This document shows, one piece after another, positions 32,169 to 43,134 of a stretch of DNA of 64,000 bases (its first letter is position 1; the number at the start of each line of letters is the position of its first letter). The DNA is from Acheta domesticus (taxonomy: Eukaryota; Arthropoda; Insecta; Orthoptera; Gryllidae). Position numbers and translations under genes: made by a program. The stretch is from NCBI GenBank assembly GCA_031308135.1, contig JAHLJT010004567.1, forward strand, positions 137,158,991 through 137,222,990, read 5' to 3'. The notes under the pieces were generated by a model that was given only the letters and a program-made list of their open reading frames with translations, made no database searches and was not told where the DNA came from.

Positions 32169-32622
32169 CCCTTTGCACTCGTAAGCAACGAGCATAATAC
32201 ATCTCATATATCTCGTATGGCGTGTCCGAGATGTCACGAGAATAATGGCTTCTAGCTCGTAGCAGTATGTAATGAGAGCGAGCCTACAACTCGTAGGGTA
32301 TGTCTCAGATGACACGCCAAAATCCCCAATTAACTCGTAGATCATGCCACAGACGCCCACGTATTTTCCTGGTATGTAAAATAAAGTTTTAATTGTTGAA
32401 GCTATTCGGGCTACTACTATATTTTTAAACAATGCTGACGCAATAATGTGAAAACGAGCTGGAAAGGGGAAATGCGAGTATCGACTTCGAGGTGTGCAAC
32501 CTTTTTCCATTGTCATCCTAGACATGCCTTACGAGTTGTAGGACCTCACAGTGCTCAGAAACCTCCGACTGCAGAGTGAATTAGTGGGTGACATGTCACA
32601 CATGCCTTACGAGTGCAAAGGG
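32169..32622. mobile_element. piggyBac-like MITE, 454 bp
   Basis: TTAA at 32165-32168 is followed by CCCTTTGCACTCGTAAGCAA. The right end is TGCCTTACGAGTGCAAAGGG (to 32622), so the outer 17 bases are perfect inverse copies. TTAA targeting and CCC...GGG ends are piggyBac hallmarks. The right flank is CTAG instead of TTAA, so the duplication is worn or one end lies against rearranged DNA. Internal ACTCGTA words recur. No transposase. Confidence 0.75.
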
Positions 32623-32663
32623 CTAGTATAATGTACTTTGTTTAATACATCTCTTCAAATTTC

Positions 32664-32722
32664 CTACAGCGTCACAGGCTGAAAGCCTGTCTGATGAGTC
32701 CTGAACTAGGACAAAACGCTTT
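32664..32722 (+). ncRNA. Hammerhead ribozyme motif (type III order) with a G12A-type change
   Basis: Stem III AGCG (32668-32671) pairs with CGCT (32717-32720). GTC ends at the predicted cleavage site 32673/32674. Stem I is ACAGGCT (32674-32680), loop GAA, AGCCTGT (32684-32690). The core CTGATGA is 32691-32697. Stem II is GTCC (32698-32701), loop TGAACTA, GGAC (32709-32712). Then AAA at 32713-32715 stands where GAA is expected, followed by A and C. All core bases fit except G12, here A. G12 acts as general base in hammerheads, so self-cleavage should be weak or absent as read. It could be a relic of a ribozyme-bearing retroelement. Confidence 0.75.
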
Positions 32723-33292
32723 TACTACCCTAACTGCTCATCCTTTGTGCCTCTGCGCTACGGTCACCTTGCACACACACTTGTGCGGTAGGTGGATACG
32801 GCACCACGCCGCTATACCCTTTTTCTCGAATGAGAAAAGATGTGAGCAGTTGAAAGTAATACCCCTCCTCTACATCCACTGGTCGTTGCCCGAGTGGGCA
32901 TAAGCCAGGAGGCCGACTTTCCGGGTCTGTTCCGTCTTGTGTTCGACTCAAATTTCTGTTGCTATTTTGCCCGCCTAGAACGCAAGCATTGCCCACTGAG
33001 CTCCGTCGCCCCGCGCCCTTGCGAAGGTGGGAACACCCCCTCCCGCCCTCTGCCCCCGATGCGCGCAACCTGCTGCCCGGGGGGGAGGGGGGCGCCTGCC
33101 AAGAGGAAGGGTGTTGCCCTCCCGAGTTCCGGCCCCGCGTCATTCCCCTGCTTCCCTAATTTCCTTGCCTGCTGTTCGTGCATTATCGTCCAGCCCTCGA
33201 CATGTCTATATGCAAATATCACACTGGATGCTTGTTCCGATTTGGTATTAGCTCCTGATCTCTGATATGTAGACTGATAGATACCTTCTAAC

Positions 33293-33294
<2 letters not shown>
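32723..33294. other. Non-coding DNA with a C/G-rich centre
   Basis: 32980-33150 is GC-rich with a G run (33080-33091). Several overlapping frames up to 150 codons on both strands have no domain and are compositional. Confidence 0.4.

Positions 33295-33324
<30 letters not shown>
33295..33324 (-). repeat. 30-base T run (poly-A on the minus strand)
   Basis: Uninterrupted T30. It may be the tail of a minus-strand retrocopy, but the adjacent 33325-33480 sequence shows no recognisable element. Confidence 0.85.
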
Positions 33325-33325
<1 letters not shown>

Positions 33326-34686
33326 GAATTGATATATTGATGAACAGCGCACAATTCTTTCAGATTAGCAGTCGTTCTTCCAGTCTGTAATAAAGATTCC
33401 ATTAATTTTATCAAAGTGAAGAAAGGTAGATTGTTTATCTAAATTGTACCATATTTTATGTGCATTTTCTTTTCATGTTCCAGGCTAATTCAATCTATTC
33501 AGAGGCGTGGATATGAATGGCATATCAACGCAGCGACACGCTACAACAGCTTATAGGTATGTAGCGTCAGGTTCTGAAAAATGGTGTATATGTTTTTTAA
33601 GACTACCTTATAATAATTTTGTTACTGAATAAAATGAGAATATTATGCGTATCTGTGAAAAATGTGGATCTGCACTGCAAAAACTACGTTGCAAATTTGT
33701 CTTGTATTACGTACGCAAAAATTTCATTTGATCAGATTTCTTGAAAATTGGATTGTGTCCTGATATTGAGACTATGTTGTATTTGCTAGTCACTGAATGT
33801 ACGATTTTCTAAACGAATTAATAAAAAATTAATTGTAGGTTAATATATTTGAGACCATGTCGAAGAATACTACTTTTGATTTTGAAACTGTACTGGAAGT
33901 TATGAATGATATACAGTTGAGAAGGATCGCAAAATAAGTTGAACGAAATTTGTGTGTGCGTGTGTGTAGAGGGGGACTTTTAATTAAAAGCATTGTTTTC
34001 ATGTTATCTTCTACCTGATTAGTGACACAGCGTCTGTAGTTGGTCAAATAGAGTCGATCTAATTATTTTTGCATAAGGAACTTCGTAACTCTCAAAATTA
34101 TTTCCAGACGGTAAAATATTAAATTGGATTTTAGTGCCGCCACCTTATTCCCTAGCATATGTCTGGCGATTTGCGTTTACGAACGAGAATTTTATAAACT
34201 GTATGTATGTACTTGTGTGTTTACGGGTTAAAATACTATTAGGAATGTAGAGTGATGTGAGTGAGCATGAAACCAATTTAATCACATTGAGTTTTCATTG
34301 ATTTCAAAAACACTCTGTTCTTGGTACTTTTCCAGTAGTGCGTTTTCAAAAATGTAATAGATATTTTATTTCGTGATATATCATATGTGGTGAGCTGTGC
34401 CATTTGGAATATTTTTATGCAAGTACTAAATGAACATGTTTTCAATAATATCGTTCACGTTTTCGAAGAGTGTACTTTCTGTAGGAATCCTTTTCTTATT
34501 TACAACTCATAATATGCTATTAAACTCGAGAACTTTGAAATATGAACACAAGCAATTGCAATGGATGAAACTGCCTAGTCTGGTCCTTGATTTTCTTTTC
34601 GACAACATTATCGAGTTTTGCCCTTCCCCCATTCCCCCGAGGTAAATAATACACGCAATACCACCTCGCGCTCTACTTTCTACAAG
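33325..34686. other. AT-rich non-coding DNA
   Basis: Nothing recognised. Confidence 0.5.
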
Positions 34687-34688
34687 TA

Positions 34689-35533
34689 CAGTAATCCCTC
34701 GACATCCGCGAATTCGCTATTCGCGAGTTCCGAACTTTCGCGATTAGAGAAATGCTACTGGTTTTCACATTCGCGACTTCAACATGCGCGAGTGCTTCTT
34801 TTGGTTGTAATACTTTTTTTTTTAATCCAGCACACTTCATTTTCGTTATCAGCGTCATCTGGGAAACGTTCTCTGCAGACACCGGATCTCAAAGTATCAC
34901 ATCCCGCATAAATGTCAAAGTTGGAATGTGAAATCACATTAATAGAATAACACTATTGTACAATAGCTCAATTCAGTTACGTCAAATTGGAGGTATGGGA
35001 TTTGACCAAATGAACGGAAAACCGTTCAGGATCTGTGCAATTCTCATTCTCACTGAAGAGCTTCGGACAATCATCAGCGAAAAAACCTTGAACGTAATAA
35101 AGAAGTAACGGAAGTAAAATTGCATCCTGGAGCAACTTCAATGTCAAAACTGTTAATGGTGTTCTAATAATTGAACAAGCACTGGCATTCGAATGTGATC
35201 CGAACGTGACAATAACTTCAAAATCTCCGAGAGAAATGGAAGCCGCAACTCTTGCATATTTAGATATTAGAACAACGAGGAGCGCGACGAAACAAAAATC
35301 TTCCAAATCCTATATCCAATCACTTTCAACTTTGAAATAAATTTAAAATATTGTTTTATTTCTTTTCTTTGGAATGTTAATTGGCAATTTTTTTCTTTCC
35401 TCTTTAAACAGTTTTTCGATATCCAGGAACGTAACCTACCTTTCTTCATTAAAAGATAGACTCAACATTCTCGGATTGGACATTCGCGACGTTTCTCGGG
35501 AGCCTAACTCTCGCGAATGTAGAGGGATTACTG
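34689..35533. mobile_element. pogo/Tigger-like DNA transposon remnant, copy 2
   Basis: Ends CAGTAATCCCTCGACATCCG and, inverted, CAGTAATCCCTCTACATTCG. TA flanks both (34687-34688, 35534-35535). The interior parallels 12002-12905: TTTGAGATCCGGTGTCTGC-type text, CACTGAAGAGCTTCGGACAA, GAATGTGATCCGAACGTG. The transposase tail is broken by indels. Better preserved at the ends than copy 1. Confidence 0.9.
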
Positions 35534-35715
35534 TATTCAGCTCCGCTAACGAATCTCGGAGCAGATAAGTCAAACGGGGAAAAGCGTCCTTTTGCTCTGC
35601 TGCAGAAAACGACTCGTGTAGCGCAAAACGCGTGCCGTCCGCCAAACAAATTACGCGGCTCGACGTCTACAACCTATTACAATGTCTTTGCCTACAACAC
35701 GCAGACACTCGGGGC

Positions 35716-36475
35716 GGCAGCCCCTGCGGCGGTCAGCGCTCGTGACCTCGCCGGCCGACCACCGGCGCTAGGAATCGTCCGTCTGCAGCCCGCGGTTAGT
35801 TTTCTCTCATTCTCTTTCAGCTAATCCTTTCACTTTTCGTTACCAACAAGTCATGGCCCAAAGGGAATCGCCCCACTGCATCCCACGATCTGTTTTCCAT
35901 CAACTTAACTTCCAAGCGAATTCCCCTTTCACTTGTTATCTGAAAAGGCATAGCCCGACTCCATCCCGCTTATTGTTAGTTCATCCTGTGTTTTGGAAGG
36001 AGTAAAAATTTTAGTTCAGTGTGCATTCATAAGTAAGTATAGATCTTCTCGCACAAGTCCACAGAAAACCTCGAACACTAGTAAACATGGTACAAGTTTT
36101 GGAAAAGTGTATGACAAGTCAGCGTCGTAAGCAGATGGTTGTGATAGATGATTTCATGTTTTGTTATCACTCACTTTTAAGCGATGATTTTCAACGTTGG
36201 CATTAGCAGTGCTCTGAAAGGACATTGAAATGTTTGTTGGAAACAGAAAGAAGTGGATAAATTATAATTGATCAGTACGATTCTAAGGAGATCACAGGAA
36301 ACATAGAAATTAATTCTTGTACTCAGGAAGAAAAAACAGAAAGTGGATGGAGTCGAGGTCTGCCTTTTTGGAGAAGTAGGTAATCGGCTTTGGGAAAGTT
36401 GATCGCGGGATGCAGTCGGTGACGCCCCTGCGGCGGCCAGCGCTCGGACCTCGCTGGCCGCCCACGGGCGCCGCC
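35716..36475 (+). repeat. Direct duplication of a ~50-bp GC-rich block (700 bp apart)
   Basis: 35720-35768 (CCCCTGCGGCGGTCAGCGCT, GACCTCGCCGGCCG) and 36425-36472 (CCCCTGCGGCGGCCAGCGCT, GACCTCGCTGGCCG) align with a few changes and one indel. The DNA between is not duplicated. Confidence 0.7.
36087..36383 (+). pseudogene. Possible FLYWCH-type zinc-finger remnant
   Basis: Read from ATG 36087, the frame gives RRKQMVVIDDFMFCYHSLLS, DDFQRW, a stop at codon 40, QCSERTLKCLLETERSG, a second stop at codon 58, then an acidic tail to 36383. A hydrophobic VVIDDFMF strand, an aromatic run, W, then C and C at the right spacing is reminiscent of FLYWCH fingers. These occur in some insect transposons and chromatin proteins. 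Two in-frame stops argue for a dead copy. The call is weak. Confidence 0.25.
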
Positions 36476-37480
36476 CCCTTCGCCTGCAAATGGCGTCATC
36501 CGCGGACGCCCGGCCCTCCCCTCTGCCCCGACCTCGCCGCCTCGTCCCGGGTAGTTATTATCATCACCGCCCCAAGTGCCTTGTTAGTGTACATTCAGCG
36601 CTCTGTTATTTTAATATTACGGCCTCACCGGAAGGAAGCTGCACCGGGCGGGACGCGCTGGGCGGGCGACGCGGACAGGGGTGGGGGTGGGGGCGGGACA
36701 CACCGCCCGCTGCACGCACACGCACACGCCCCGGCGCAGCGGCCGTGACTTCCGCGACGGCGCCTCACTCGCCCCGCCGCCCCCGCCGCCCTCGCCGCCC
36801 CCGCCGCCCCCGCCGCCCCCGCCGCCCCCGCCGCCCCCGCCGCCGCCCCGCCGCCCCCCGCCCCCCCCACGACCCACATCGCCCCTGCCGCCCGTGAATG
36901 GACGAGATTAGTGCGGCGGCCGCCCAGCACGAGGGCTTCGATCCGGCCGATGACGAAAATGAACGCGCGCCCGACGAGGAGCGGCGACCAATTACAGCCT
37001 CGCAATTACGGGAGCGCCTCCGTCCTTGTGTCAGCCTCCGCCGCGTGGAAGCGGACGCTGCGCTGGAGGTGGACGTGGAGGCCCTTCTGGAGGAGATGGC
37101 AGTCGTTCAGGTGGAGATGCCGGCGGGTCTGGTGGTGACAGCGAAGGTTCTGATGGTGAGAACGACTGTCCAGCTGATGACGACGGCGGTTCTGGTTGTG
37201 ACGGCGGCGGTTCTTATAAATGACAACGAAGGTGCTGATGGTGAGAACGACTGTTCAGGTGGCAACGGCGAAGGATCCGATGGTGAGAACGACAGTTCAG
37301 ATGGTGACGCCGACAATTCGGAAGCTGGCGACGTCCGTCTGAAAGTCGGCGCCGTTGATTGGCAGGAGTGAGGCTGCGATGGCATGGGGTGGCGTGGGTG
37401 CGACGCTTTCGTATCCCACCCCACCCGCAGGTACACAGCACTCCGTTCGACGCCCGCTGCGCCGCCGGAGCTGATTGCAG
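36400..37480. promoter_or_regulatory. Largest CpG island in the window
   Basis: GC-rich for about 1.1 kb, with a CCGCCC-type tandem tract (about 36770-36870, almost pure C/G plus strand) and an acidic-codon repeat region to 37371. A GTG microsatellite-like run is at 36676-36700. Size and position suggest a gene promoter. The direction of any gene is unknown, and no exon chain was found. Confidence 0.4.
36898..37371 (+). CDS. Open frame, 157 codons, acidic, doubtful
   Basis: Starts MDEISAAAAQHEGFDPADD, passes a hydrophobic Val/Thr-rich middle, and ends in NDNEGADGENDCSGGN-type repeats and GAVDWQE. The same repeat unit (GATGGTGAGAACGACTGT) occurs near 37153 in another frame, encoding SDGENDC there. 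The repeat is therefore not held in one frame, which argues against a conserved protein. Could be a first exon with an indel or simply a degenerate minisatellite in a CpG island. Confidence 0.2.
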   Translation: MDEISAAAAQHEGFDPADDENERAPDEERRPITASQLRERLRPCVSLRRVEADAALEVDVEALLEEMAVVQVEMPAGLVVTAKVLMVRTTVQLMTTAVLVVTAAVLINDNEGADGENDCSGGNGEGSDGENDSSDGDADNSEAGDVRLKVGAVDWQE

Positions 37481-39370
37481 CCTCGTTACAGTTATCTGTT
37501 GGAATATGTTGCGTCTATTGAATGACGGTAATTACGGGCGTTTGGCTGCTACACCGTTGCTTCTAAGTATCCAAATGATGGGCCATCTCGTCAGGAAGGA
37601 TTCAAAATCAACTGCATTGTTGAGTATTACTGTTATTTTCCTATGAACCACTTCTATCATTAAAACTGAAAATGGACTTGGGCACTTAATAGTAATTCGG
37701 AAGGTTTGTTTTCTTGAGAATCTGGGTTAATTAACATTGCTTCTGCCTCACAGATACATCTGCTTCATGATTCTGATCTTGTTTGAGATCCACGGTCATA
37801 TATGATGTGTCACTCGTAAATTGGGTTTGCGGTAATAACTTATAATATTTCCAATTAAATACTAAAATAACGTTGGTCTAAGCATTGTCATTAGTCAATT
37901 TAATCCTGTTATTTACAGTAATTTCTTTATACTGTGTGAGAGTTAGAATAAGAGCCTCCAACTTTTGGATCGTGAATTGTATCTTGTATACAGTATGTAG
38001 TGATAGTCTTAGAGCTTCTTAAACTATTTTAAAACTTTATATTGCGTTTCTTGATTTTCGCATTCCTTTAATCTCTCTATGCTGATTCGGCTGTTAGTCT
38101 ACATCATGTCTCATCTTTGGTGGTTGGAATTGCCGGTAATTCATGAGAACTTTGTGAGATAAATCAAAATATCCACAGGTTTTCTTGTAGTGTCAAGACT
38201 AACTAGGTGGTCTGGCAATGTAGCCTAGATGCTAGGGCGACCATCTGCTTCCGAAGAGGGTCCGACCAACGAAACACACATGGGAAATAGTGGTTCATCA
38301 TAAATATTTTGGGATCATGCAAGCTGCAACTTGGCATCAATCATAAGTATTCTTGTTTTTTGTGTGTTTTGATATTTTTTGTTAAAAATAAGTGAATTCC
38401 GATATCTGAATATAAGATGTTTGGATAACTGCATAAGGACATCTGAATCACTGTGTGAGGGTGTGTCCATCATTTTTTCTGTCCCCGTGTCCCAAGCAGT
38501 TGAGCTATGGTCATCGACATAAATCAGCAGATATTCGTCCGCGGTGAGGTCTCTTATATAATACTAAAAAAAACAACAGAAAAGAACATAGCAATGCTTT
38601 TTAAAATAAAATTTTTTCCTGCGAATATAATTCAATTTGGCTATGTGACGTTAACAAAAGGAAAGATGAATGTACAGAAATGGAAGAAATACAATTATGA
38701 CATATATACTGTTTGTAGCGTCTGTTCCATATTATTAGCAAATGAAGGAGAACCCAAATCATAAATATGTCAAGTAAGTGAAGAATGTAAGATGTTATTA
38801 CTTCTGCCTCCTGAAAATTTCGGCCTTCAAAAGATGTGCGTTGCGAAGCTGTCCTTGGGGAGACTCGCCAGCATACTCCTCCTCAATGGCGCAAGATGCA
38901 ACTAAGCAACGATACAATATTTCTTTTGTTGGGAACGGAATCATCGGGTTGGCTAAGATCTACAGAAGTGATAAAAGATGAATAGACAGTCACGATTTTT
39001 CTACTATACGTACGTATTGTATTCTGAAATTTACTCTCCACGTTGCTAAAGTTCTCCTGTTCACACTTTCCCTGAAACTCGTTGCATTAATATCAACATC
39101 CGTGAATTGTACTGTAGAATTCTCGGATTCAAACTTGTTACGTTGCCTAGTGCAGCAATGCGAGAGATTAAATGAAAAATCACAAAAAGGTGACAATTAA
39201 GAAGCCATGTCAGGGAAAGTGAATGTTTGCTTAAAACAGTCTTAATTACTTTCAGAAAGAATCTCCTGGTCATCTCCAGGAATAATTAACTGAACTAACA
39301 AATGACCTAGATTAGGGCACAAATCACCATAATACAAATGATCATATTAATTTCATCGTTAGGTATAGTA
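37481..39370. other. AT-rich non-coding DNA
   Basis: The 85-codon frame at 38507-38764 and others have no domain. 38190-38290 is slightly GC-richer and contains CGAAGAGGGTCCGACC, noted under rejected items. Confidence 0.45.
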
Positions 39371-40490
39371 CAATCTCTCTCTTTCTTTCTTTCTCTCTCT
39401 CTCTCTCCTTCGCTATCTTACTTTCTCTCCGTCACTCTCTTTCCCTCTCTTTCTCTCTCCCTCTCTTTCTCTCTCTCCCTCTCTTTCTCTCTCTCCCTCT
39501 CTTTCTCTCTCCCTCTCTTTCTCTATCTCCCTCTCTTTCTCTCTCTCCCTTTTTTCTCTCTTCCTCTGCTTCTCTCCCTCCCTCTGCTTCTCTCTCTTTT
39601 TCTCCCTCCCTCTGCTTCTCTCTCTTTTTCTCCCTCCCTCTGCTTCTCTCTCTTTTTCTCCCTCCCTCTCTTTCTCTCTCTCCCTCTCCTGTCTCTCCCT
39701 CTCTTTCTCTCCCTCCCTCCCTTTCTCTCCCTCCCTCTCTTTCTCTCTCCCTCTCTTTCTCTCTCCCTCTCTTTCTCTCCCTCCCTCTCTTTTTCTCCCT
39801 CCCTCTCTTTTTCTCTCTCCCTCTCCTTCTTCCTCTTTTTTCTCTCTCCGTCACTTTCTGTCTCTTCCTCGCTTTCTGTCTCTTCCTCGCTTTCTGTCTC
39901 TTCCTCTCTTTGTTTCCCCGTCTCTTTCTGCCTCTCCCTCTCTTTCTGCCTCTCCCTCTCTTGCTGCCTCTCCCTCTCTTTCTGCCTCTCCCTTTCTTTC
40001 TGTCACTCCTCTCTTTCTGTCTCTGCCTTTTTTGTCTCTCCCTCTCCTTCTGTTTCTCCCTCTCTTTGTCGCTCCATCTCCCTCCCTCTCCCGCTGTTTC
40101 TCTCTCTCCCTCTCTCTTTCCCTCTCTTTCTCTCTCCCTCTCTCTCTTTCTCTTTCTTTACCTCTCTTTCTCTCTCTTCCCCTCTCTCCCCTCTCTTTCT
40201 CTCTCGTCCCCTCTCTTTCTCTCTCTCCCCCTTTCTCTCTCTCCCCCTCTCTTTCTCTCTCTTCCCCTCTCTTTCTCTCTCTTCCCCTCTCTTTCTCTCT
40301 CTTCCCCTCTCTTTCTCTCTCTTCCCCTCTCTTTCTCTCTCTTCCCCTCTCTTTCTTTCTCCCTCTCTCTTTCCCTCTCTATTTCTCTCTCTTCCTCGCT
40401 TTTTTTCTCCCTCTCCTTCTCTTTCTCTCCTTTCTCTCTCTTCTTCTCTTTCCCTCTCTCCTTCCCTATCTCTCCCTTTCTTTCTCTCCG
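39371..40490. repeat. 1.1-kb polypyrimidine (CT-rich) tract
   Basis: Nearly pure C/T on the plus strand with only scattered A or G. Sub-repeats such as CTCTCTTTCTCTCTCTTCCC (20-25 bp period) are regular at about 40185-40370. Leu/Ser/Pro frames on plus and Arg/Glu/Gly frames on minus stay open only because the tract lacks stops. Confidence 0.95.
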
Positions 40491-40734
40491 AGTCTGTCCG
40501 CCGTCTCCTCGCGTGGTCGCCTTGAGCGCTCGGCGCGGGGGCCGAGTCCGTCGACGCTTCCGGGCGCGCCGCGCCGCGCAGAGCGGCGGCTGCGGGCGCC
40601 GCACCTGGGGCAGGTGGGAGGAGGTGCGGCGCGGAGGCAGCTGCGCGGAGGTGCGGCGCCGCGGCACACGCCGCCAGAGATAAGCGGAACGCGCGCGCGC
40701 CCGACCGCCCCAGCTGGCCGCCGCCGCCGCCCGC
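40491..40734. other. CpG island abutting the polypyrimidine tract
   Basis: CpG-dense with GCGCCGCGCCGCG and GGTGCGGCGC words. It ends at the left terminus of the next element. No exon signal. Confidence 0.5.
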
Positions 40735-40937
40735 TAGGAATGCGACATCAGCGGCGATGTTGGCAAAAAAGCGATGTTTTTGCAACACCAACGATGTATT
40801 CCACGACATCGATATTTTGAAGCCGATGTTTTTACTTGCTTGCCTTACGAATACTGCGTAAGAAGAGATATTTATGTTATTGTGCGCCGGAAAACGGCGA
40901 ATTTTCGTCAGAAATACTCTTATAGCTGGGGTCTAGT

Positions 40938-41092
40938 AACGAAATAGTACATTATGAAACGATGATGTAATGATGGGTATTAATACATGAGTGTGAAATT
41001 ACGATACGAGCGAGGAACGAGCGAGTATCGTAAACTTCACACGAGTGTATTAATACCCATTACATCGAGTTTCATACGGTACTTTTTCTACG
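40938..41092. mobile_element. Fold-back element, ~155 bp
   Basis: GTAATGATGGGTATTAATAC and GAGTGTGAA on the left are inverted on the right (TTCACACGAGTGTATTAATA, CCCATTAC). The centre is CGATACGAGCGAG / GAGCGAGTATCG. Almost the whole segment folds on itself. Confidence 0.8.
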
Positions 41093-41802
41093 ACTTATGG
41101 TAACTTTTATAAGTTAAACTTTTTCACTGAATCATTTCGTGGCAGTCGACATGCAAGATTCAGCCAAGGCCACCTAGCGGACATCTCTTTTCCCTACACC
41201 TGCAGCTGGCTTTGTTTTACCAGAGCGCCTGCGAGGGACTACAAAAGTTGCGGCAATAATATTCCGACGTCACCATTTTCGCATTTTTTCTCATTTCTGG
41301 AAACGTCAACACCACCGGAAAGAACTACCATCCACTAAATATTTTAAACTAAAGAATTGGGCGGGTTTTTAAGGACAACCACAGGGCAGCAGCAAATAAC
41401 ACAAAATCACTTGCGCTCAGATCTTAACGTCACTCAAATGTTCTCTGTAATAACTACCACTGCTCTAGTCAAAGAGGATCAAAGTGAAATTACGATCCAA
41501 TTTATTTTAAATATTATTTCACGTAAAAATTACTGCTAATAAAAGAAATTAAAATTGAGAAGCATAATATAATATTAAATGCAACTTTAATATACACACT
41601 CGAACGAAACATTTACTGCAACGATTCTCAGTTATTAATGAAGTGCTAATACTTGGTGTGTAAATGTCCCTGTGATTAGTCAAGAACCTGTATCATAATG
41701 AAAACTGTATCGAAATGGCGATCATTATGCAACTGGTTGCAGCCATCCAATGACAGAATTATACAACGGGAGTAGAAAAAAGTGTATAAAACATTTTGCT
41801 AA

Positions 41803-41953
41803 ATTTTAAAAAAATCCTTTAACTCGTGCTGTAGCCAAAATTCATGTTTTGTTGCTTCTTGATACCCAAACCTCGATCGACGGCAAAACGTCCGTCCCTC
41901 TATCTGTCTGTCCGTCCGTCTGTCCGTGCTCAACGCTAGCGCCTAAACCGTTC
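41803..41953 (-). repeat. GGAC-repeat family, partial copy
   Basis: The minus strand reads AGCGTTGAGCACGGACAG, GGACGGACGTTTTGCCG and GGTATCAAGAAGC, the order found at 58951-59166. Confidence 0.65.
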
Positions 41954-42283
41954 AGCCGATTTTTTAACATCGATGTTGTGTTTGATGTTGTCACGTGCTT
42001 GATGCTTCTGTAATGAAAATAGGGCCATCAGAACAAAATTCTTAATTAATTTCCAAATATCCATAAATTGAATGTTCGTCAGAACAAAGTGACCAAGGGT
42101 GGAAAATAAAATTGATTTTTCGTCAATAAACGAGCCGGGATTATTTTTGGATTAATCAAAGTTTTGTTAATTATTTTGATGATTTGTTGACTTTACTTTG
42201 TCAGATAAATCTCAGTTAAAAATTAATAAACGAGACCACTCGTAAATTCAGTCATCCCCGGGCGTGTGTTTAAGGGTTACTTA

Positions 42284-42439
42284 GTAGCCGTCCATAAATT
42301 ATGTAACGCAGATTTCGAGTATTTTCAATACTCCCTCTCTCCCTTTTAACGCACTTCTCTATTTCTATGTAACGCAGCGAATCGCTGCCTCAGACCCCCT
42401 CCCTCCCCCTTTAGCGTTACGTATTTTATGGACGACCCC
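42284..42439. mobile_element. 156-bp MITE with TTA target duplication
   Basis: Ends GTAGCCGTCCATAAATTATG and, inverted, GGGGTCGTCCATAAAATACG. TTA at 42281-42283 and 42440-42442. Same family as 5407-5803 and 9832-9985. Confidence 0.88.
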
Positions 42440-42571
42440 TTATACAGTTTTAAAACATCAATGTTTAATAACATTGATGGTTTCGGATCTATGTGTAATT
42501 AACATCGATGTTTTCATTTTGAGCATCGATGTTTGGAAACATCGGTGTTTTGTTGTCGATTTCGCATCTCG

Positions 42572-43134
42572 CCACGTGGGTGACGCGGGAGGCGCTTTGC
42601 TGCGTTCACTCCGGCGACATTACCATTATCCTTACGGCACATGAAACCAATCATTTTGGGAGCAGACACATTAAAGGAAAATACTTTCAATGAGGTGCTG
42701 TGTAGATTTCGTTTATTGTACTGAAACATTGTATTCTGGTATTTGTGTCACTTCCTGAGCGTCAAGAATGTTTTCCTTCGTAGCTACGAAAAAGTGACGA
42801 TCATAGTTTTCTAATGTAAAAAAGTTGTTGATTTCACACACTTTGATCTGGACACATAAGTGAGCATACATTTTATTTGTCACACCTAAAGAAACATATC
42901 AGAAATTACATCGTGTCAAATGTGTGATTTTCCGGATGTATTTTAAATGACGAATGGATGTATTCTAAATGACTTGATTTAGATACATTCAGATGTATAT
43001 TAATTGACTTCATAAAATAAAATAAATATTATTTTGAAACCAATCAAATGTTCTTTAAATATGAGCTATTAGAAGAGAAGAAGACCGCAGCTGGTAAACT
43101 TTAGTCCACTATTCAACAAAAACTAAGTAGTTTT
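42572..43134. other. AT-rich non-coding DNA
   Basis: Nothing recognised. Confidence 0.5.

Larger units (their letters stand above)
40735..42571. mobile_element. Possible hAT-like composite element, ~1.84 kb
   Basis: The left end TAGGAATGCGACATCAGCGG and the inverse of the right end, GCGAGATGCGAAATCGACAA, are related. Both ends are rich in (A)CATCGATGTTTT words like the element at 29579-30163. In between lie a fold-back, part of a GGAC repeat and a TTA MITE. No transposase and no clear 8-bp duplication, so the outer boundary is tentative. Confidence 0.4.

Noticed and set aside
38240..38285. Third hammerhead-like phrase (CCGAAGAGGGTCCGACCAACG, AAAC)
   Set aside because: Second core base is C instead of T, extra AA precedes GAAAC, and no stem I or III pairing could be found.
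39338..40820. Frames of 257-395 codons (Leu/Ser/Pro on plus, Arg/Glu/Gly on minus)
   Set aside because: Direct consequence of the polypyrimidine tract. No unique sequence, start context or splice signal.
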